Shown here piece by piece: positions 7,873-16,793 of a DNA stretch of 48,013 nucleotides. Origin of the DNA: Halomonas stenophila (GTDB lineage Bacteria; Pseudomonadota; Gammaproteobacteria; Pseudomonadales; Halomonadaceae). The notes under the pieces are model-generated. The model had not been told where the DNA came from. It searched no databases and was given only the letters and a program-made list of their open reading frames with translations. The DNA lies in assembly GCF_014192275.1 (NCBI RefSeq), contig NZ_JACHXR010000001.1, positions 859,478 to 907,490 on the forward strand, in the 5' to 3' direction. A program made the translations under genes and the position numbers. How positions within the stretch are numbered: the first letter of the stretch is position 1; every line of letters begins with the position of its first letter.

Positions 7873-9900
7873 TCAGACCCTCCCGACGGCCAGCTGGCGC
7901 TCCTTGAGCTCGTGCAGGCGATCCCGCAGCCGCGCGGCCTCCTCGAACTCCAGGGCCTGGGCCGCCTCGAACATGGCGTCCTCGAGCCGCGAGACCTCCC
8001 GGGCAAGCTCCGCCGGCCCCAGCTCGTCCGGGTCGTAGATGGCCGCCCCCTCGGCGACCCTGCGCTCGGCCTTGCGGCCCTTGCCCTTGCGCCCCGGGGC
8101 CTGGGCGGCCTCGAGGATATCGGCCACCGAGCGGGACACCGTCTCCGGGGTGATGCCGTGCGCCTCGTTGTGGGCGAGCTGCTTGGCGCGCCGCCGCTCG
8201 GTCTCGTCGATGGCCCGGCGCATGGAGTCGGTGACCCGGTCGCCGTAGAGCACCGCCTTGCCATGGGCATTGCGCGCCGCCCGGCCGATGGTCTGGATCA
8301 GCGAGCGCTCGTTGCGCAGGAAGCCCTCCTTGTCGGCATCGAGGATCGCCACCAGCGACACCTCGGGGATATCCAGGCCCTCGCGCAGCAGGTTGATGCC
8401 CACCAGCACGTCGAACTTGCCGAGACGCAGGTCGCGGATGATCTCGACTCGCTCCACGGTGTCGATATCGGAGTGCAGGTAGCGCACCCGCACGCCGTGC
8501 TCGTCCAGGTACTCGGTGAGGTCCTCGGCCATGCGCTTGGTCAGGGTGGTCACCAGCACCCGCTCCTCCACCGCCGTCCGGGCCTGGATCTCCGAGAGCA
8601 GGTCGTCCACCTGGGTGGACGCCGGGCGCACCTCGAGCGCCGGGTCGAGCAGCCCGGTCGGCCGCACCACCTGCTCCACCACCTGGCCGGCATGCTCGGC
8701 CTCGTAGGGACCGGGCGTCGCCGAGACGAACACGGTCTGGGGCGATATCCGCTCCCACTCCTGGAAGGTCATCGGCCGGTTGTCCAGCGCCGAGGGCAGC
8801 CGGAAGCCGTACTCCACCAGGGTCTCCTTGCGCGAGCGGTCGCCCTTGTACATGCCCCCCACCTGGGGAACGCTGACGTGGGACTCGTCGATGAACAGCA
8901 AGGCATCGGCGGGCAGGTAATCGAAGAAGGTGGGCGGCGGCTCGCCGGGCTGGCGCCCCGACAGGTAGCGGGAATAGTTCTCGATGCCGTTGCAGTAGCC
9001 GAGCTCGAGCATCATCTCGATGTCGTAGAGCGAGCGCTGCTCCAGGCGCTGGGCCTCCACCAGCTTGTCGTGCTGGCGCAGCCAGGCCAGCCGCTCGGCC
9101 AGTTCCTCCTTGATGGCGTCGATGGCGCCCATGATGGTCTCCCGGGGGGTCACGTAGTGCGACTTCGGGTAGATGGTCATGCGCGGCACCTTGCCCCGCA
9201 CCTCCCCGGTCAGCGGGTCGAAGAGGCTGATGGCGTCGATCTCGTCGTCGAACAGCTCCACCCGCACGGCCTCGTCCTCGGCGTCCGCCGGGAAGATGTC
9301 GATGACGTCGCCGCGCACCCGGTAGGTACCGCGCTTGAAGTCCATGTCGTTGCGGGTGTACTGCAGCTCGGCGAGGCGGCGCAGGAAGGCGCGCTGGTCG
9401 ATCAGCTCGCCTCGGGTGAAGTGCAGGCGCATCTTCAGGTACTGGTCCGGGTCGCCGAGGCCGTAGATCGCCGACACCGAGACCACGATCAGCGCATCGC
9501 GGCGCTCGAGCAGCGCCTTGGTCGCCGAGAGGCGCATCTGCTCGATGTGGTCGTTGATCGAGGCGTCCTTCTCGATGAAGGTGTCCGAGGACGGCACATA
9601 GGCCTCGGGCTGGTAGTAGTCGTAGTAGGAGACGAAGTATTCGACGGCGTTGTCGGGAAAGAACGCCTTGAACTCGCCATAGAGCTGGGCCGCCAGGGTC
9701 TTGTTGGGGGCCATCACGATGGTCGGGCGCTGCAGGCGCTGCACCACGTTGGCCATGGTGAAGGTCTTGCCCGAGCCGGTGACGCCGAGCAGGGTCTGGT
9801 GGGCCAGCCCGGCGTCGAGCCCCCCGACCAGGCTCTCGATGGCCGTGGGCTGGTCGCCGGCGGGCTGGAACTTCGCTTGCAGTCGGAACGGCTTGCTCAT
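7873..9900 (-). CDS. uvrB: UvrABC excinuclease subunit B
   Basis: UvrB is the damage-verifying helicase-like subunit of nucleotide excision repair, loaded by UvrA and recruiting UvrC. The 675-residue protein has Walker A GVTGSGKT at 39-46, the damage-probing beta-hairpin region with [10 protein letters not shown] near residues 96-105, a DESH helicase box, helicase motif VI (QTIGRAARN), and a C-terminal UVR domain rich in Glu/Arg that contacts UvrC. Length matches the family (E. coli 673). AGGAGAGCCG precedes ATG at 9900. I saw no clear LexA box upstream. The OsmC/HMA pair lies upstream on the same strand, 52 bp away. Confidence 0.98.
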   Translation of the reverse strand: MSKPFRLQAKFQPAGDQPTAIESLVGGLDAGLAHQTLLGVTGSGKTFTMANVVQRLQRPTIVMAPNKTLAAQLYGEFKAFFPDNAVEYFVSYYDYYQPEAYVPSSDTFIEKDASINDHIEQMRLSATKALLERRDALIVVSVSAIYGLGDPDQYLKMRLHFTRGELIDQRAFLRRLAELQYTRNDMDFKRGTYRVRGDVIDIFPADAEDEAVRVELFDDEIDAISLFDPLTGEVRGKVPRMTIYPKSHYVTPRETIMGAIDAIKEELAERLAWLRQHDKLVEAQRLEQRSLYDIEMMLELGYCNGIENYSRYLSGRQPGEPPPTFFDYLPADALLFIDESHVSVPQVGGMYKGDRSRKETLVEYGFRLPSALDNRPMTFQEWERISPQTVFVSATPGPYEAEHAGQVVEQVVRPTGLLDPALEVRPASTQVDDLLSEIQARTAVEERVLVTTLTKRMAEDLTEYLDEHGVRVRYLHSDIDTVERVEIIRDLRLGKFDVLVGINLLREGLDIPEVSLVAILDADKEGFLRNERSLIQTIGRAARNAHGKAVLYGDRVTDSMRRAIDETERRRAKQLAHNEAHGITPETVSRSVADILEAAQAPGRKGKGRKAERRVAEGAAIYDPDELGPAELAREVSRLEDAMFEAAQALEFEEAARLRDRLHELKERQLAVGRV

Positions 9901-9952
9901 CGGCTCTCCTGGTGACGCCGGGCCGGCATCGCGCCCGGCGGGAAACGACGGA

Positions 9953-10366
9953 TCAGCCCCGCAGACGGGTGGTGATCTCCACGGTGGAGCTGGTCATCAG
10001 GCGGTGGATCGGGCACTTGTCGCTGATCTCCTCGAGCCGCGCCCGCTGGGCCGCGTCCAGCGCCCCATGGAAGGTCATGGCCACGTCGAGTCGGTAGACC
10101 CCATGGCGCTCGTCGCGTTCATCGCGGTTGACCACCACGCTGACCGCGTCCAGCGGCCACTCCTTGCGGCGCGCGTACATCTGGGCGGTGATCGCCTTGC
10201 AGGCCCCCAGGGACAGATCGAAGTAGTCGTGGGGATCCGGGGCGCTGTCCTCGCCGCCGAAGGCCTCGGGCACGTCGACGAAGAGATCCTCGAAGCCCTC
10301 GAGTTCGACGCGCTGGCGGAAGATGCGGTTGCGCTGGCTGACGATCTGGATGCCGTGGGTCATCAT
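9953..10366 (-). CDS. OsmC-family peroxidase-like protein
   Basis: OsmC/Ohr proteins reduce organic hydroperoxides through a pair of cysteines. This 137-residue protein has both: C56 in SLGACKAIT and C118 in DKCPIHRL, placed as in the OsmC (YhfA-like) branch. The start ATG at 10366 overlaps the upstream gene's stop codon in an ATGA arrangement, which points to translational coupling. A second ATG follows immediately at 10363. The physiological substrate is not known for this subgroup. Confidence 0.88.
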   Translation of the reverse strand: MMTHGIQIVSQRNRIFRQRVELEGFEDLFVDVPEAFGGEDSAPDPHDYFDLSLGACKAITAQMYARRKEWPLDAVSVVVNRDERDERHGVYRLDVAMTFHGALDAAQRARLEEISDKCPIHRLMTSSTVEITTRLRG

Positions 10367-10560
10367 GTCACCTCGATGCCGAGCTTGAGGGCCCGCACGG
10401 CCTGGATCAGCGCCTCGCGGCGCACCTTGCCGTCCACTTCGGCCCCATGGCGTCCCACCTCGACACTCTCGACGCCGTCGAGCATCATCAGAGCCGTGGT
10501 GATGCGATTGACCTGGTCGGCGCTCTCGACGCCCTGGAAACTGAGAGACTGGTGCGCCAT
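10363..10560 (-). CDS. Small HMA-like (heavy-metal-associated fold) protein lacking the CxxC motif
   Basis: This 65-residue protein has the beta-alpha-beta-beta-alpha-beta pattern of HMA/copper-chaperone domains (LSFQGVES, TALMMLDGVESVEV, GAEVDGKV, EALIQAVRALKLGIEV). The metal-binding GMxCxxC loop is replaced by GVESADQ, so it should not bind metal in the usual way. AGGAG is well placed before ATG at 10560. Its stop overlaps the start of the OsmC-like gene, so the two are one unit. Whether it has a role in redox stress or is a decayed chaperone cannot be told from sequence. Confidence 0.72.
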   Translation of the reverse strand: MAHQSLSFQGVESADQVNRITTALMMLDGVESVEVGRHGAEVDGKVRREALIQAVRALKLGIEVT

Positions 10561-10700
10561 CGGGCGGCTCCTGGTCGGCTGGAATCGAACAGGGGCGAGT
10601 CTAGCACGCCGCCCGAACACGCGGCAGCGGTTGCAATGCGGGCCGCTCGACCGCATGTCCCGACAAACGCCCGTCAACGGACACGACAAGGAACCCTGAC

Positions 10701-11738
10701 ATGAACGACTGGATCGCCCACCTCGGGGGCCAGCGGGACGGCGCCGACCGCGTCGTCTTCGACACGCCCGAGCCGGCCCGCCGCGCCATGGAGGCCAACG
10801 TGATGACGCCGCTGGCCCATCTGGGCATCCTCGATGTCGCCGGCGAGGATGCCGAACGCTTCCTGCAGGGCCAGACCAGTGCCCAGGTCTCCCTGGCCGA
10901 CGGCGACTTCGCGCCACTGACCTGCTTCTGCACCTCCAAGGGCCGCGTGCTGGCCAATGCCCAGCTGTGGCGCGTGGCGCCCGATCATTACCGCCTGCTG
11001 ATGCACCAGAGCCTGGTGCCCTCGCTGCGCGACCACCTCCAGAAGTTCGCCGCCTTCTACAAGGCCGCGCTGACGCCCCGCGACGACCTGGCGCTGATCG
11101 GCCTGATCGGCCGCGAGGTCCCGGCCGTGGCGGAGGTCCTGCTCGACGTGGTGCCGCCCGCGGTCTGGCACCAGGCCAACCGGGATGACCTCCAGGTCCT
11201 GGCCCATCCGGGCCCCCGGCCGCGACTGCTGGCCTGCCTGCCGGTCGAGCGGGCCGCGGCCACCTGGGAGACACTCGCAGCCCAGGCCAGCCCCGTGGAC
11301 AACGCCGTCTGGCGCCTCCATGACATCCAGGCGGGGCTCGCCTGGCTGGAGGCCTCCCAGCAGGACACCTACCTGCCGCAGATGCTCAACTGGGAGGCGC
11401 TCGGCGGGATCAGCTTCAAGAAGGGCTGCTACACCGGTCAGGAGGTGGTGGCCCGGGCCCACTTCCGCGGCCAGGTGAAGAAGCGCCTGGTGCGCGGCCA
11501 GCTCGACGGCGGCCTGATCCCGGAGCCGGGCAGCGCCATCGAGGATGCCGACGAGAAGCGGCTCGGCGAGGTGCTCTGCGCCGAGCTGGATGCCTATGGC
11601 GAGGCCGAGGTGCTGGCGGTGATGAGCACCCGGGAGCCGAGCCCGCCGCTGCGCGTGGCCGGCCAGAAGCTCAAGCCGCTCAAGCTGCCCTACCCGCTGG
11701 AGCGGCTGGACCCCGAGCGCCTGGCCGGCAAGGCGTAG
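10701..11738 (+). CDS. ygfZ: YgfZ/GcvT-domain folate-binding protein
   Basis: YgfZ is a folate-dependent protein that supports assembly or repair of certain iron-sulfur enzymes. The 345-residue protein has the family signature KGCYTGQE at 241-248 with the reactive C243, and the N-terminal GcvT-like fold with GEDAERFLQGQTSAQV. It is related to the GcvT aminomethyltransferase encoded at 37.5 kb, but lacks that enzyme's features. AAGGA precedes ATG at 10701. It is divergent from the HMA/OsmC pair, with a 140-bp shared upstream region. Confidence 0.93.
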   Translation: MNDWIAHLGGQRDGADRVVFDTPEPARRAMEANVMTPLAHLGILDVAGEDAERFLQGQTSAQVSLADGDFAPLTCFCTSKGRVLANAQLWRVAPDHYRLLMHQSLVPSLRDHLQKFAAFYKAALTPRDDLALIGLIGREVPAVAEVLLDVVPPAVWHQANRDDLQVLAHPGPRPRLLACLPVERAAATWETLAAQASPVDNAVWRLHDIQAGLAWLEASQQDTYLPQMLNWEALGGISFKKGCYTGQEVVARAHFRGQVKKRLVRGQLDGGLIPEPGSAIEDADEKRLGEVLCAELDAYGEAEVLAVMSTREPSPPLRVAGQKLKPLKLPYPLERLDPERLAGKA

Positions 11739-11747
11739 CGCTCCGGC

Positions 11748-12515
11748 TCAGCCCGCCGGCAGGCCGAACAGCCGCCGGGCCGTGGCCGAGCTCGCCTCGG
11801 CCACCCGCTCGACGGCCTGGCCGCGCAGCCCGGCCACCGCCCGGCACACCTCGGCGAGGCGTGCCGGCTCGTTGCGCTCGCCCCGATGCCCCGCCAGGGG
11901 CATGTCGGGACTGTCGGTCTCCAGCACGTAGCCGTCGTCGGGCAGGGCCGCCACGGCCCGATGCAGCCGCCTGGCCCGCGCATGGGTCGGGGCCCCGCCG
12001 AGGCCCACCACGAAGCCCAGGTCGAGGAAGGCCTTCGCCTGCTCGGGGGAGCCGGCGAAGGCATGGATCAGCCCGCCCGCGGGAAGCGCCAGCTGGCGTA
12101 GCCGCTTGGCCACCCGGTCGTTGGCCCGCACGCAGTGGATGACCACGGGCAAGCGACGCGCCCTGGCCAGGCGCAGCTGGGCATCGAACAGCGACCACTG
12201 GGCCGCCAGGGTCTCGTCGAAGCGCGCATCGATGCCGCACTCCCCCACCGCCACCGCCTCGGGATGGGCATCCAAGGCCCGGGCCAGCGCCTCGACGTCG
12301 TCCTCCCGGTGCGCGTCCATGAAATAGGGGTGCAGCCCCAGGCAGAGGCTGACATCGTCCCGCTGGCCCAGCGCCAGCACCCGGCCCCAGCGACGGCGGG
12401 TGGTGCCCGGCACCACGAAATGCGCAACGCCCACCGCCCGGGCTCGGGCGAAGACCGCCTCGCGGTCGGCGTCGAAGGCGGGGAAGTCCAGGTGGCAGTG
12501 GGCATCCACGAGCAT
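11748..12515 (-). CDS. TatD-family metal-dependent hydrolase
   Basis: TatD proteins are TIM-barrel DNases/hydrolases. The 255-residue protein shows the N-terminal metal motif DAHCHLD (4-10), a GECGID strand with the bridging Glu, VIHC and HAFAG histidines, and the C-terminal ETDSPD. It is shorter than E. coli TatD (260) but complete. The ribosome binding site is weak. It lies downstream of prfC on the same strand, separated by 213 bp that hold the structured repeat and a heptamer repeat. It ends 9 bp from the convergent ygfZ stop. Confidence 0.92.
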   Translation of the reverse strand: MLVDAHCHLDFPAFDADREAVFARARAVGVAHFVVPGTTRRRWGRVLALGQRDDVSLCLGLHPYFMDAHREDDVEALARALDAHPEAVAVGECGIDARFDETLAAQWSLFDAQLRLARARRLPVVIHCVRANDRVAKRLRQLALPAGGLIHAFAGSPEQAKAFLDLGFVVGLGGAPTHARARRLHRAVAALPDDGYVLETDSPDMPLAGHRGERNEPARLAEVCRAVAGLRGQAVERVAEASSATARRLFGLPAG

Positions 12516-12565
12516 ATTGGAAGCGAACCTGAGTCTCCTTTCTGGGGCTACGAATCGCGGCTTGC

Positions 12566-12660
12566 CCGGGGACAGCCCTTCGCGGAGGCGCTGTGAACCC
12601 TTCCCTGGGCGCTACCGATGCCATCCCTGGCATAGGACCTCCGCTTCGGGCTGTCCCCGG
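12566..12660. repeat. Structured extragenic repeat, copy 1 (three-way-junction-like)
   Basis: This 95-base element has a 13-bp perfect outer stem (CCGGGGACAGCCC at 12566-12578 with 12648-12660), a symmetric 3x3 internal loop (TTC/TTC), and a 7-bp inner stem (GCGGAGG at 12582-12588 with CCTCCGC at 12638-12644). Within that are two inner arms: GCGC/GCGC around TGTGAACCCTTCCCTGG, and ATGCCA/TGGCAT (12618-12623 with 12628-12633). A second copy with the same core but different, still complementary, stems lies at 29334-29431. It sits between prfC and tatD. Function unknown; it could be a REP-like element, a MITE or an RNA structure. Confidence 0.85.
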
Positions 12661-12684
12661 TGCCGCTCACCTGGGGATGGCCTC

Positions 12685-12719
12685 CTCGGCACTCGGCGTT
12701 CGGCGCTCGGCGCTCGGCG
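12685..12719. repeat. Heptanucleotide tandem repeat, 5 units, just after the prfC stop
   Basis: Five consecutive 7-base units read CTCGGCA, CTCGGCG, TTCGGCG, CTCGGCG, CTCGGCG on the plus strand. Read in the prfC sense direction this is a run of AGCGCCG-type units that starts 9 bases after the stop codon. Similar 7-base repeats follow the regA and ppnN stop codons. Confidence 0.85.
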
Positions 12720-12728
12720 CTGACCAGC

Positions 12729-14318
12729 TTAATGTTCCCGAGTATGGCTGAAGCGGATCTCCGGCCAGCGCTCCTGAGTCATCTGCAGATTGACCCGGGT
12801 CGGCGCGATATAGGTCAGGTAGCCGCCGCCGTCGATGGCCAGGTTGGTGCTCACCTTGCGCTTGAACTCCTCGAGCCGCTTGGCATCGTCGCAATAGATC
12901 CAGCGCGCGGTGTTGACGTTCACCCCCTCGTAGAGGCAATCGACCTTGTATTCCTGCTTGAGGCGATGGGCGACCACGTCGAACTGCAGGGTGCCCACGG
13001 CCCCCAGGATCAGGTCGTTGTTGTCCAGCGGCATGAACACCTGGGTGGCGCCCTCCTCGGAGAGCTGCTGCAGGCCCTTCTGCAGGGCCTTCATCTTCAG
13101 CGGGTCCCTGAGGCGCACGCGCTTGAACAGCTCCGGGGCGAAGTGCGGGATGCCGGTGAAGCGCATGTCCTCGCCCTGGGTGAAGGTGTCGCCGATCTGG
13201 ATGGTGCCATGGTTGTGCAGGCCGATGATGTCGCCCGGCCAGGCCTCCTCCACGTGGGCCCGGTCCGAGGCCATGAAGGTCAGCGCATCCGCGATCTTGA
13301 CGTCCTTGCCGATGCGCACGTGGCGCATCTTCATGTTCTTCTCGTACTTGCCGGAACACACCCGCAGGAAGGCGATGCGATCCCGGTGATTGGGGTCCAT
13401 GTTGGCCTGGATCTTGAAGACGAAGCCGGTGAAGCTGCCATCCTCCGCCTCGACGGTACGCCGGTCGGTCTCCCGGGGCTGGGGGGACGGCGCGTACTCG
13501 ACGAAGCCATCGAGCATCTCGCGGACCCCGAAGTTGCCCATGGCGGTGCCGAAGTAGACGGGAGTCTGCTCGCCGCGCAGGTAGGCCGCGTGGTCGAAGG
13601 CATGGGAGGCGCCCCGCACCAGCTCCACCTCCATGCGCAGCTCCTCGGCGGCATCCTCGCCCAGCACCGCATCGACCTCGGGATTGTCGAGGCCCTCGAT
13701 GCGCCTGTCCTCGGGGATCCGGTTGCCCTGCCCCTGGGTGTAGAGGTGGATGACATCGTTGTAGAGGTGGTAGACGCCCTTGAAGTGGCGCCCCATGCCG
13801 ATGGGCCAGGTCATGGGGGCGCACTGGATGTTGAGCACCTCCTCGACCTCGTCCATCACCTCGATGGGGTCGCGGATATCCCGGTCCATCTTGTTGACGA
13901 AGGTCAGGATCGGCGTGGTCCGCAGGCGACAGACCTCCATCAGCTTGATGGTGCGGTCCTCGACGCCCTTGGCGCCGTCGATCACCATCAGCGCCGAGTC
14001 CACCGCCGTCAGGGTGCGGTAGGTATCCTCCGAGAAGTCCTCGTGCCCGGGAGTGTCGAGCAGGTTGACGATGCGACCGCCATAGGGGAACTGCATCACC
14101 GAGGTGGTGACGGAGATGCCCCGCTCCTGTTCCATCTTCATCCAGTCGGAGGTGGCGTGGCGGTCGTCACGCTTGCTCTTCACGGAGCCGGCCAGCTGGA
14201 TGGCGTTGCCGAACAGCAGCATCTTCTCGGTGATGGTGGTCTTGCCCGCGTCGGGGTGCGAAATGATCGCGAAGGTACGGCGAAGCCCGGTTTCATGGGC
14301 GAGGGTCGAGTTGGACAT
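12729..14318 (-). CDS. prfC: Peptide chain release factor 3
   Basis: RF3 is the GTPase that recycles RF1/RF2 from ribosomes after termination. The 529-residue length equals that of E. coli PrfC. It shows the G1 loop SHPDAGKTT, the G2/G3 region with [11 protein letters not shown] and DTPGHEDF, and the G4 NKMD. The start is set at 14318 ([14 protein letters not shown]), where family homology begins; the open frame continues 50 codons upstream without family similarity. The upstream Shine-Dalgarno is weak (GAGACG). Confidence 0.97.
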   Translation of the reverse strand: MSNSTLAHETGLRRTFAIISHPDAGKTTITEKMLLFGNAIQLAGSVKSKRDDRHATSDWMKMEQERGISVTTSVMQFPYGGRIVNLLDTPGHEDFSEDTYRTLTAVDSALMVIDGAKGVEDRTIKLMEVCRLRTTPILTFVNKMDRDIRDPIEVMDEVEEVLNIQCAPMTWPIGMGRHFKGVYHLYNDVIHLYTQGQGNRIPEDRRIEGLDNPEVDAVLGEDAAEELRMEVELVRGASHAFDHAAYLRGEQTPVYFGTAMGNFGVREMLDGFVEYAPSPQPRETDRRTVEAEDGSFTGFVFKIQANMDPNHRDRIAFLRVCSGKYEKNMKMRHVRIGKDVKIADALTFMASDRAHVEEAWPGDIIGLHNHGTIQIGDTFTQGEDMRFTGIPHFAPELFKRVRLRDPLKMKALQKGLQQLSEEGATQVFMPLDNNDLILGAVGTLQFDVVAHRLKQEYKVDCLYEGVNVNTARWIYCDDAKRLEEFKRKVSTNLAIDGGGYLTYIAPTRVNLQMTQERWPEIRFSHTREH

Positions 14319-14514
14319 TGCGTCTCGTCGCTGAGTGGTGCTCCCCCGGCCGGGATCGGTGCCGGTCGGGGCGTGTCGGTATCGTCGGTGCGTCGATTGT
14401 ACCGTCAGCCACGGATTCTGTCGCCGGTCGAGGCCGACACGAGCTGCGGCCCCAAGGGCTGGGAACATGGGCGGATGGCGCGGGCGCCATGAATGAGGCA
14501 GGAAGGTAACAGCC

Positions 14515-14543
14515 GGCGGCGCCGGTGGAGGCCCGGCACCGCC
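14515..14543 (-). terminator. Hairpin after the small unknown gene
   Basis: An 11-bp stem (14515-14525 with 14533-14543, one G.T pair, 7-base loop) lies 14 bases after the stop of the 102-residue unknown gene and upstream of prfC. The T-run is weak. The rest of the 238-bp gap to prfC shows no gene that I can support. Confidence 0.5.
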
Positions 14544-14556
14544 AGGGGGGACGCGA

Positions 14557-14865
14557 CTAGCCGGCGGCGACGCCCGTCTCGCGCCACAGGCGCTCGGTGA
14601 CGAACTCGGTCACGCGACGATCGTTGGCGTCGTCGACCTCCACGGCCAGGAGCAGGAGACCGCACAGCTCGTTGCCGTGGCTGCCGTCATAGACGGGAAA
14701 GATGCGCAGGTTCGACTTCAGCAGCAGGAAGATGCCTCGGCGGGGGTCCACGCCCACGCCTCGCACCTCCTCGTCGGGGGGCATGACGAACACCACGTCG
14801 GCCGCCTCGGCCTTGCGGTGATCGAGGTGCTGCCAGGGTAGTCGCTCCAACTGGATATGCTGCAT
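14557..14865 (-). CDS. Conserved-looking small protein of unknown function (102 aa)
   Basis: I do not recognise this family. The start at 14865 is backed by a strong AGGAGG eight bases before ATG. The protein is soluble, acidic, with two features: [19 protein letters not shown] (about residues 44-62) and a hydrophobic strand pair [15 protein letters not shown] and [13 protein letters not shown]. There is one cysteine and no signal peptide. The strong ribosome binding site, an own hairpin after the stop and codon use like its neighbours support a real gene. It stands alone, upstream of prfC, and is divergent from the formate/nitrite transporter. Confidence 0.68.
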   Translation of the reverse strand: MQHIQLERLPWQHLDHRKAEAADVVFVMPPDEEVRGVGVDPRRGIFLLLKSNLRIFPVYDGSHGNELCGLLLLAVEVDDANDRRVTEFVTERLWRETGVAAG

Positions 14866-15143
14866 TGACCGCCTCCTCTTCCCGACTCGGTGGGATTTCA
14901 ACATAGTCCATTTGTAGGGGGGTGGCAGGTGACGATGGCGTGAAAATTTTGCGACGTAAGCGCCCTTGACGGGAGCCCCATTACTGCTTGACCCGACGAC
15001 ACCGCCACCTGGCGCCCGGGCCTTGATCGCCTCGACTACAGCCGCTCGTGCCTGCCTGTCCCGCCCCCGTCGCGGCCCCACCAGGGTCACTTCAGAGAAA
15101 CGCTATAGTGACAGGACGCCACGCGGACACGGGGAGCGCAGCG

Positions 15144-15956
15144 ATGGACAGGGACCCACTCTTCGGCGACGCCTACCAGCCCCGGGAGATCGCCCATCGC
15201 GTGACCCGCATGGGCGTGGCCAAGGCCCGGGCCGATGCGCTGACCCTGCTGGTGCTGGCGACCCTCGCCGGCGCCTTCATCTCCCTCGGCGCACTGTTCT
15301 TCGCCGTGGTCGTGACCGGTAGCGAACTGGGCTTCGGGATCACCCGCCTGCTGGGCGGGCTGAGCTTCTGTCTGGGTCTGGCGCTGGTGGTGGTGGCCGG
15401 CGCCGAGCTCTTCACCGGCAACAACCTGCTGGCCATGGCCTGGGCCAGCGGCGAGATTCGCGGACGCGAGCTGCTCAGGAACTGGGGGTTGGTCTACCTC
15501 GGCAACGTGCTGGGCTGCCTGGGCACCGTCGTGCTGGCCGTGTGGGCGGACATCGCCGCCCTGGGCGGCGGCGGCCTCGGCGAGACCCTGAGGGAGATCG
15601 CCCTGGCCAAGGTCGCCCTCGGCCCCATGGCGGCCTTCGCCCGGGGCATCCTGTGCAATGTGCTGGTCTGCCTGGCCGTGTGGCTGGCCATGGGGGGCCA
15701 CAGCGTCACCGACAAGCTGCTGGGGCTCCTGCTGCCGATCAGCGCCTTCGTGGCGCTGGGGTTCGAGCACTCGGTGGCCAACTGGTTCTTCCTGCCGATG
15801 GGGCTCTGGCTGGCCCCGCCGGGCCTCGGGATGGCCGCTGCCCTGCTCAACCTGAGCCTGGTGACGGCCGGCAACATCGTCGGCGGCACCCTGCTGGTGG
15901 CCGGCGTCTACTGGCTGGCCTACCTGCGCGACGGCCAGGGCGGCGCCGACCCATAG
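15144..15956 (+). CDS. Formate/nitrite transporter (FNT) family channel
   Basis: FNT proteins (FocA, NirC) are pentameric aquaporin-like channels for small monovalent anions. The 270-residue protein has six membrane helices, the first helix break GAELFTGNN (87-94), the C-terminal break VTAGNIVGG, and the conserved pore histidine H209 in GFEHSVANWFF. Which anion (formate, nitrite, hydrosulfide) cannot be told. GGGGAG precedes ATG at 15144; 32 in-frame codons upstream look non-coding. A TATAGT at 15104-15109 could be its -10 element, but no good -35 is visible. The 278-bp gap before the gene holds nothing else clear. Confidence 0.92.
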   Translation: MDRDPLFGDAYQPREIAHRVTRMGVAKARADALTLLVLATLAGAFISLGALFFAVVVTGSELGFGITRLLGGLSFCLGLALVVVAGAELFTGNNLLAMAWASGEIRGRELLRNWGLVYLGNVLGCLGTVVLAVWADIAALGGGGLGETLREIALAKVALGPMAAFARGILCNVLVCLAVWLAMGGHSVTDKLLGLLLPISAFVALGFEHSVANWFFLPMGLWLAPPGLGMAAALLNLSLVTAGNIVGGTLLVAGVYWLAYLRDGQGGADP

Positions 15957-16005
15957 CCCGGTGTCGGCCCGACTTGCGGGGCAGGCAGGCGACGACGACT
16001 CCCCC

Positions 16006-16668
16006 CTACCAGGGCAGCGGCTCGCCGTTGCTGTGCCAGAAGCCGCCACTGGTCGCCAGGGTCAGCTCGGCGATGCGCGCGGCGATACCGGCCGCGGCCT
16101 CCTCGGGACCGATCAGGCCGCCGAAGTTCACCATGCGCGTCTTCACGTACCCTGGATGCAGCTGGGCCACGGCGATGCCTCGCGGCGCGAGATCCACCGC
16201 CAGGGACTTGCCGAAGGCATTCAGCGCCGCCTTGGAGGCACGGTAGCCATAGCGCCCGCCCGAGTCGTTGTCGGCGATCGAGCCCATCCGGCTGGTGATG
16301 TTGGCGATCCTGGCACCCTCGCCCAGGCAGGGCAGCAGGGCCTCGACCACCCGCAGCGGCGCATAGGCATTGATCTCCATCTGGGCGCGGATGGCATCGA
16401 AGTCGAGCTCGCCCAGCACCTCGTCGTGCAGCATGCCGGCGTTGTTGATCAGCACGTCGAGACGCCGGCCGTCGAGGGCCGCGGCCAGCCGGGCGACATC
16501 CGCCGGCGACGTCACATCGATGCCGTCGACCACCTGCCCGGCCACTTCGTCGAGTTCCGGTGACGTGGCCCGACAGGCCCCGATGACGTGCCAGCCTTCG
16601 CCATGGTAGTGCCGGGCCAGGGCCAGGCCGACGCCGCGGTTGGCGCCGGTGATCAGGACGGTGGGCAT
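16006..16668 (-). CDS. Short-chain dehydrogenase/reductase (SDR), C-factor-like
   Basis: This is a classical SDR of 220 residues with the NAD(P) motif TGANRGVG (7-14), NNAG (75-78), a catalytic serine in NITSRMGS (123-130), and Y142-x3-K146. The overall layout resembles the CsgA/C-factor branch, whose substrates are mostly unknown. The start at 16668 is fixed by a near-perfect AAAGGAGGT six bases from ATG; a second in-frame ATG 7 codons upstream lacks this. It is divergent from hipA across an AT-rich region. Confidence 0.9.
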   Translation of the reverse strand: MPTVLITGANRGVGLALARHYHGEGWHVIGACRATSPELDEVAGQVVDGIDVTSPADVARLAAALDGRRLDVLINNAGMLHDEVLGELDFDAIRAQMEINAYAPLRVVEALLPCLGEGARIANITSRMGSIADNDSGGRYGYRASKAALNAFGKSLAVDLAPRGIAVAQLHPGYVKTRMVNFGGLIGPEEAAAGIAARIAELTLATSGGFWHSNGEPLPW

Positions 16669-16682
16669 CAGGGCACCTCCTT

Positions 16683-16782
16683 TGAGCAATATTTCACTCA
16701 GAAATGTGATTCCTGGGAGATTTTGCGTAATTTTCTGCTCACGATTACATCATAGGCTAGACTATGAGCATTATCCTGCTCA
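16683..16782. promoter_or_regulatory. Candidate hip operator/promoter region with four TGAGCA half-sites
   Basis: The AT-rich gap between the SDR gene and hipA contains TGAGCA at 16683-16688, TGCTCA at 16736-16741, TGAGCA at 16765-16770 and TGCTCA at 16777-16782. The last two form an exact inverted repeat with a 6-base spacer, the type of spacing seen in HipB operators (two arms around a short spacer). A weak -10 (TAGACT, 16758-16763) lies next to it. That it is bound by the local HipB-like protein is inference. Confidence 0.45.
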
Positions 16783-16793
16783 CCGAGTCCAGC

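Noticed and set aside
7765..9915. 716-codon open frame antisense to uvrB
   Set aside because: The uvrB frame has all family motifs; the antisense frame has low-complexity composition and no ribosome binding site.
12535..12728. CRISPR-like array because of short repeated units
   Set aside because: The units are directly adjacent heptamers without spacers, beside a single hairpin element; there are no cas genes.
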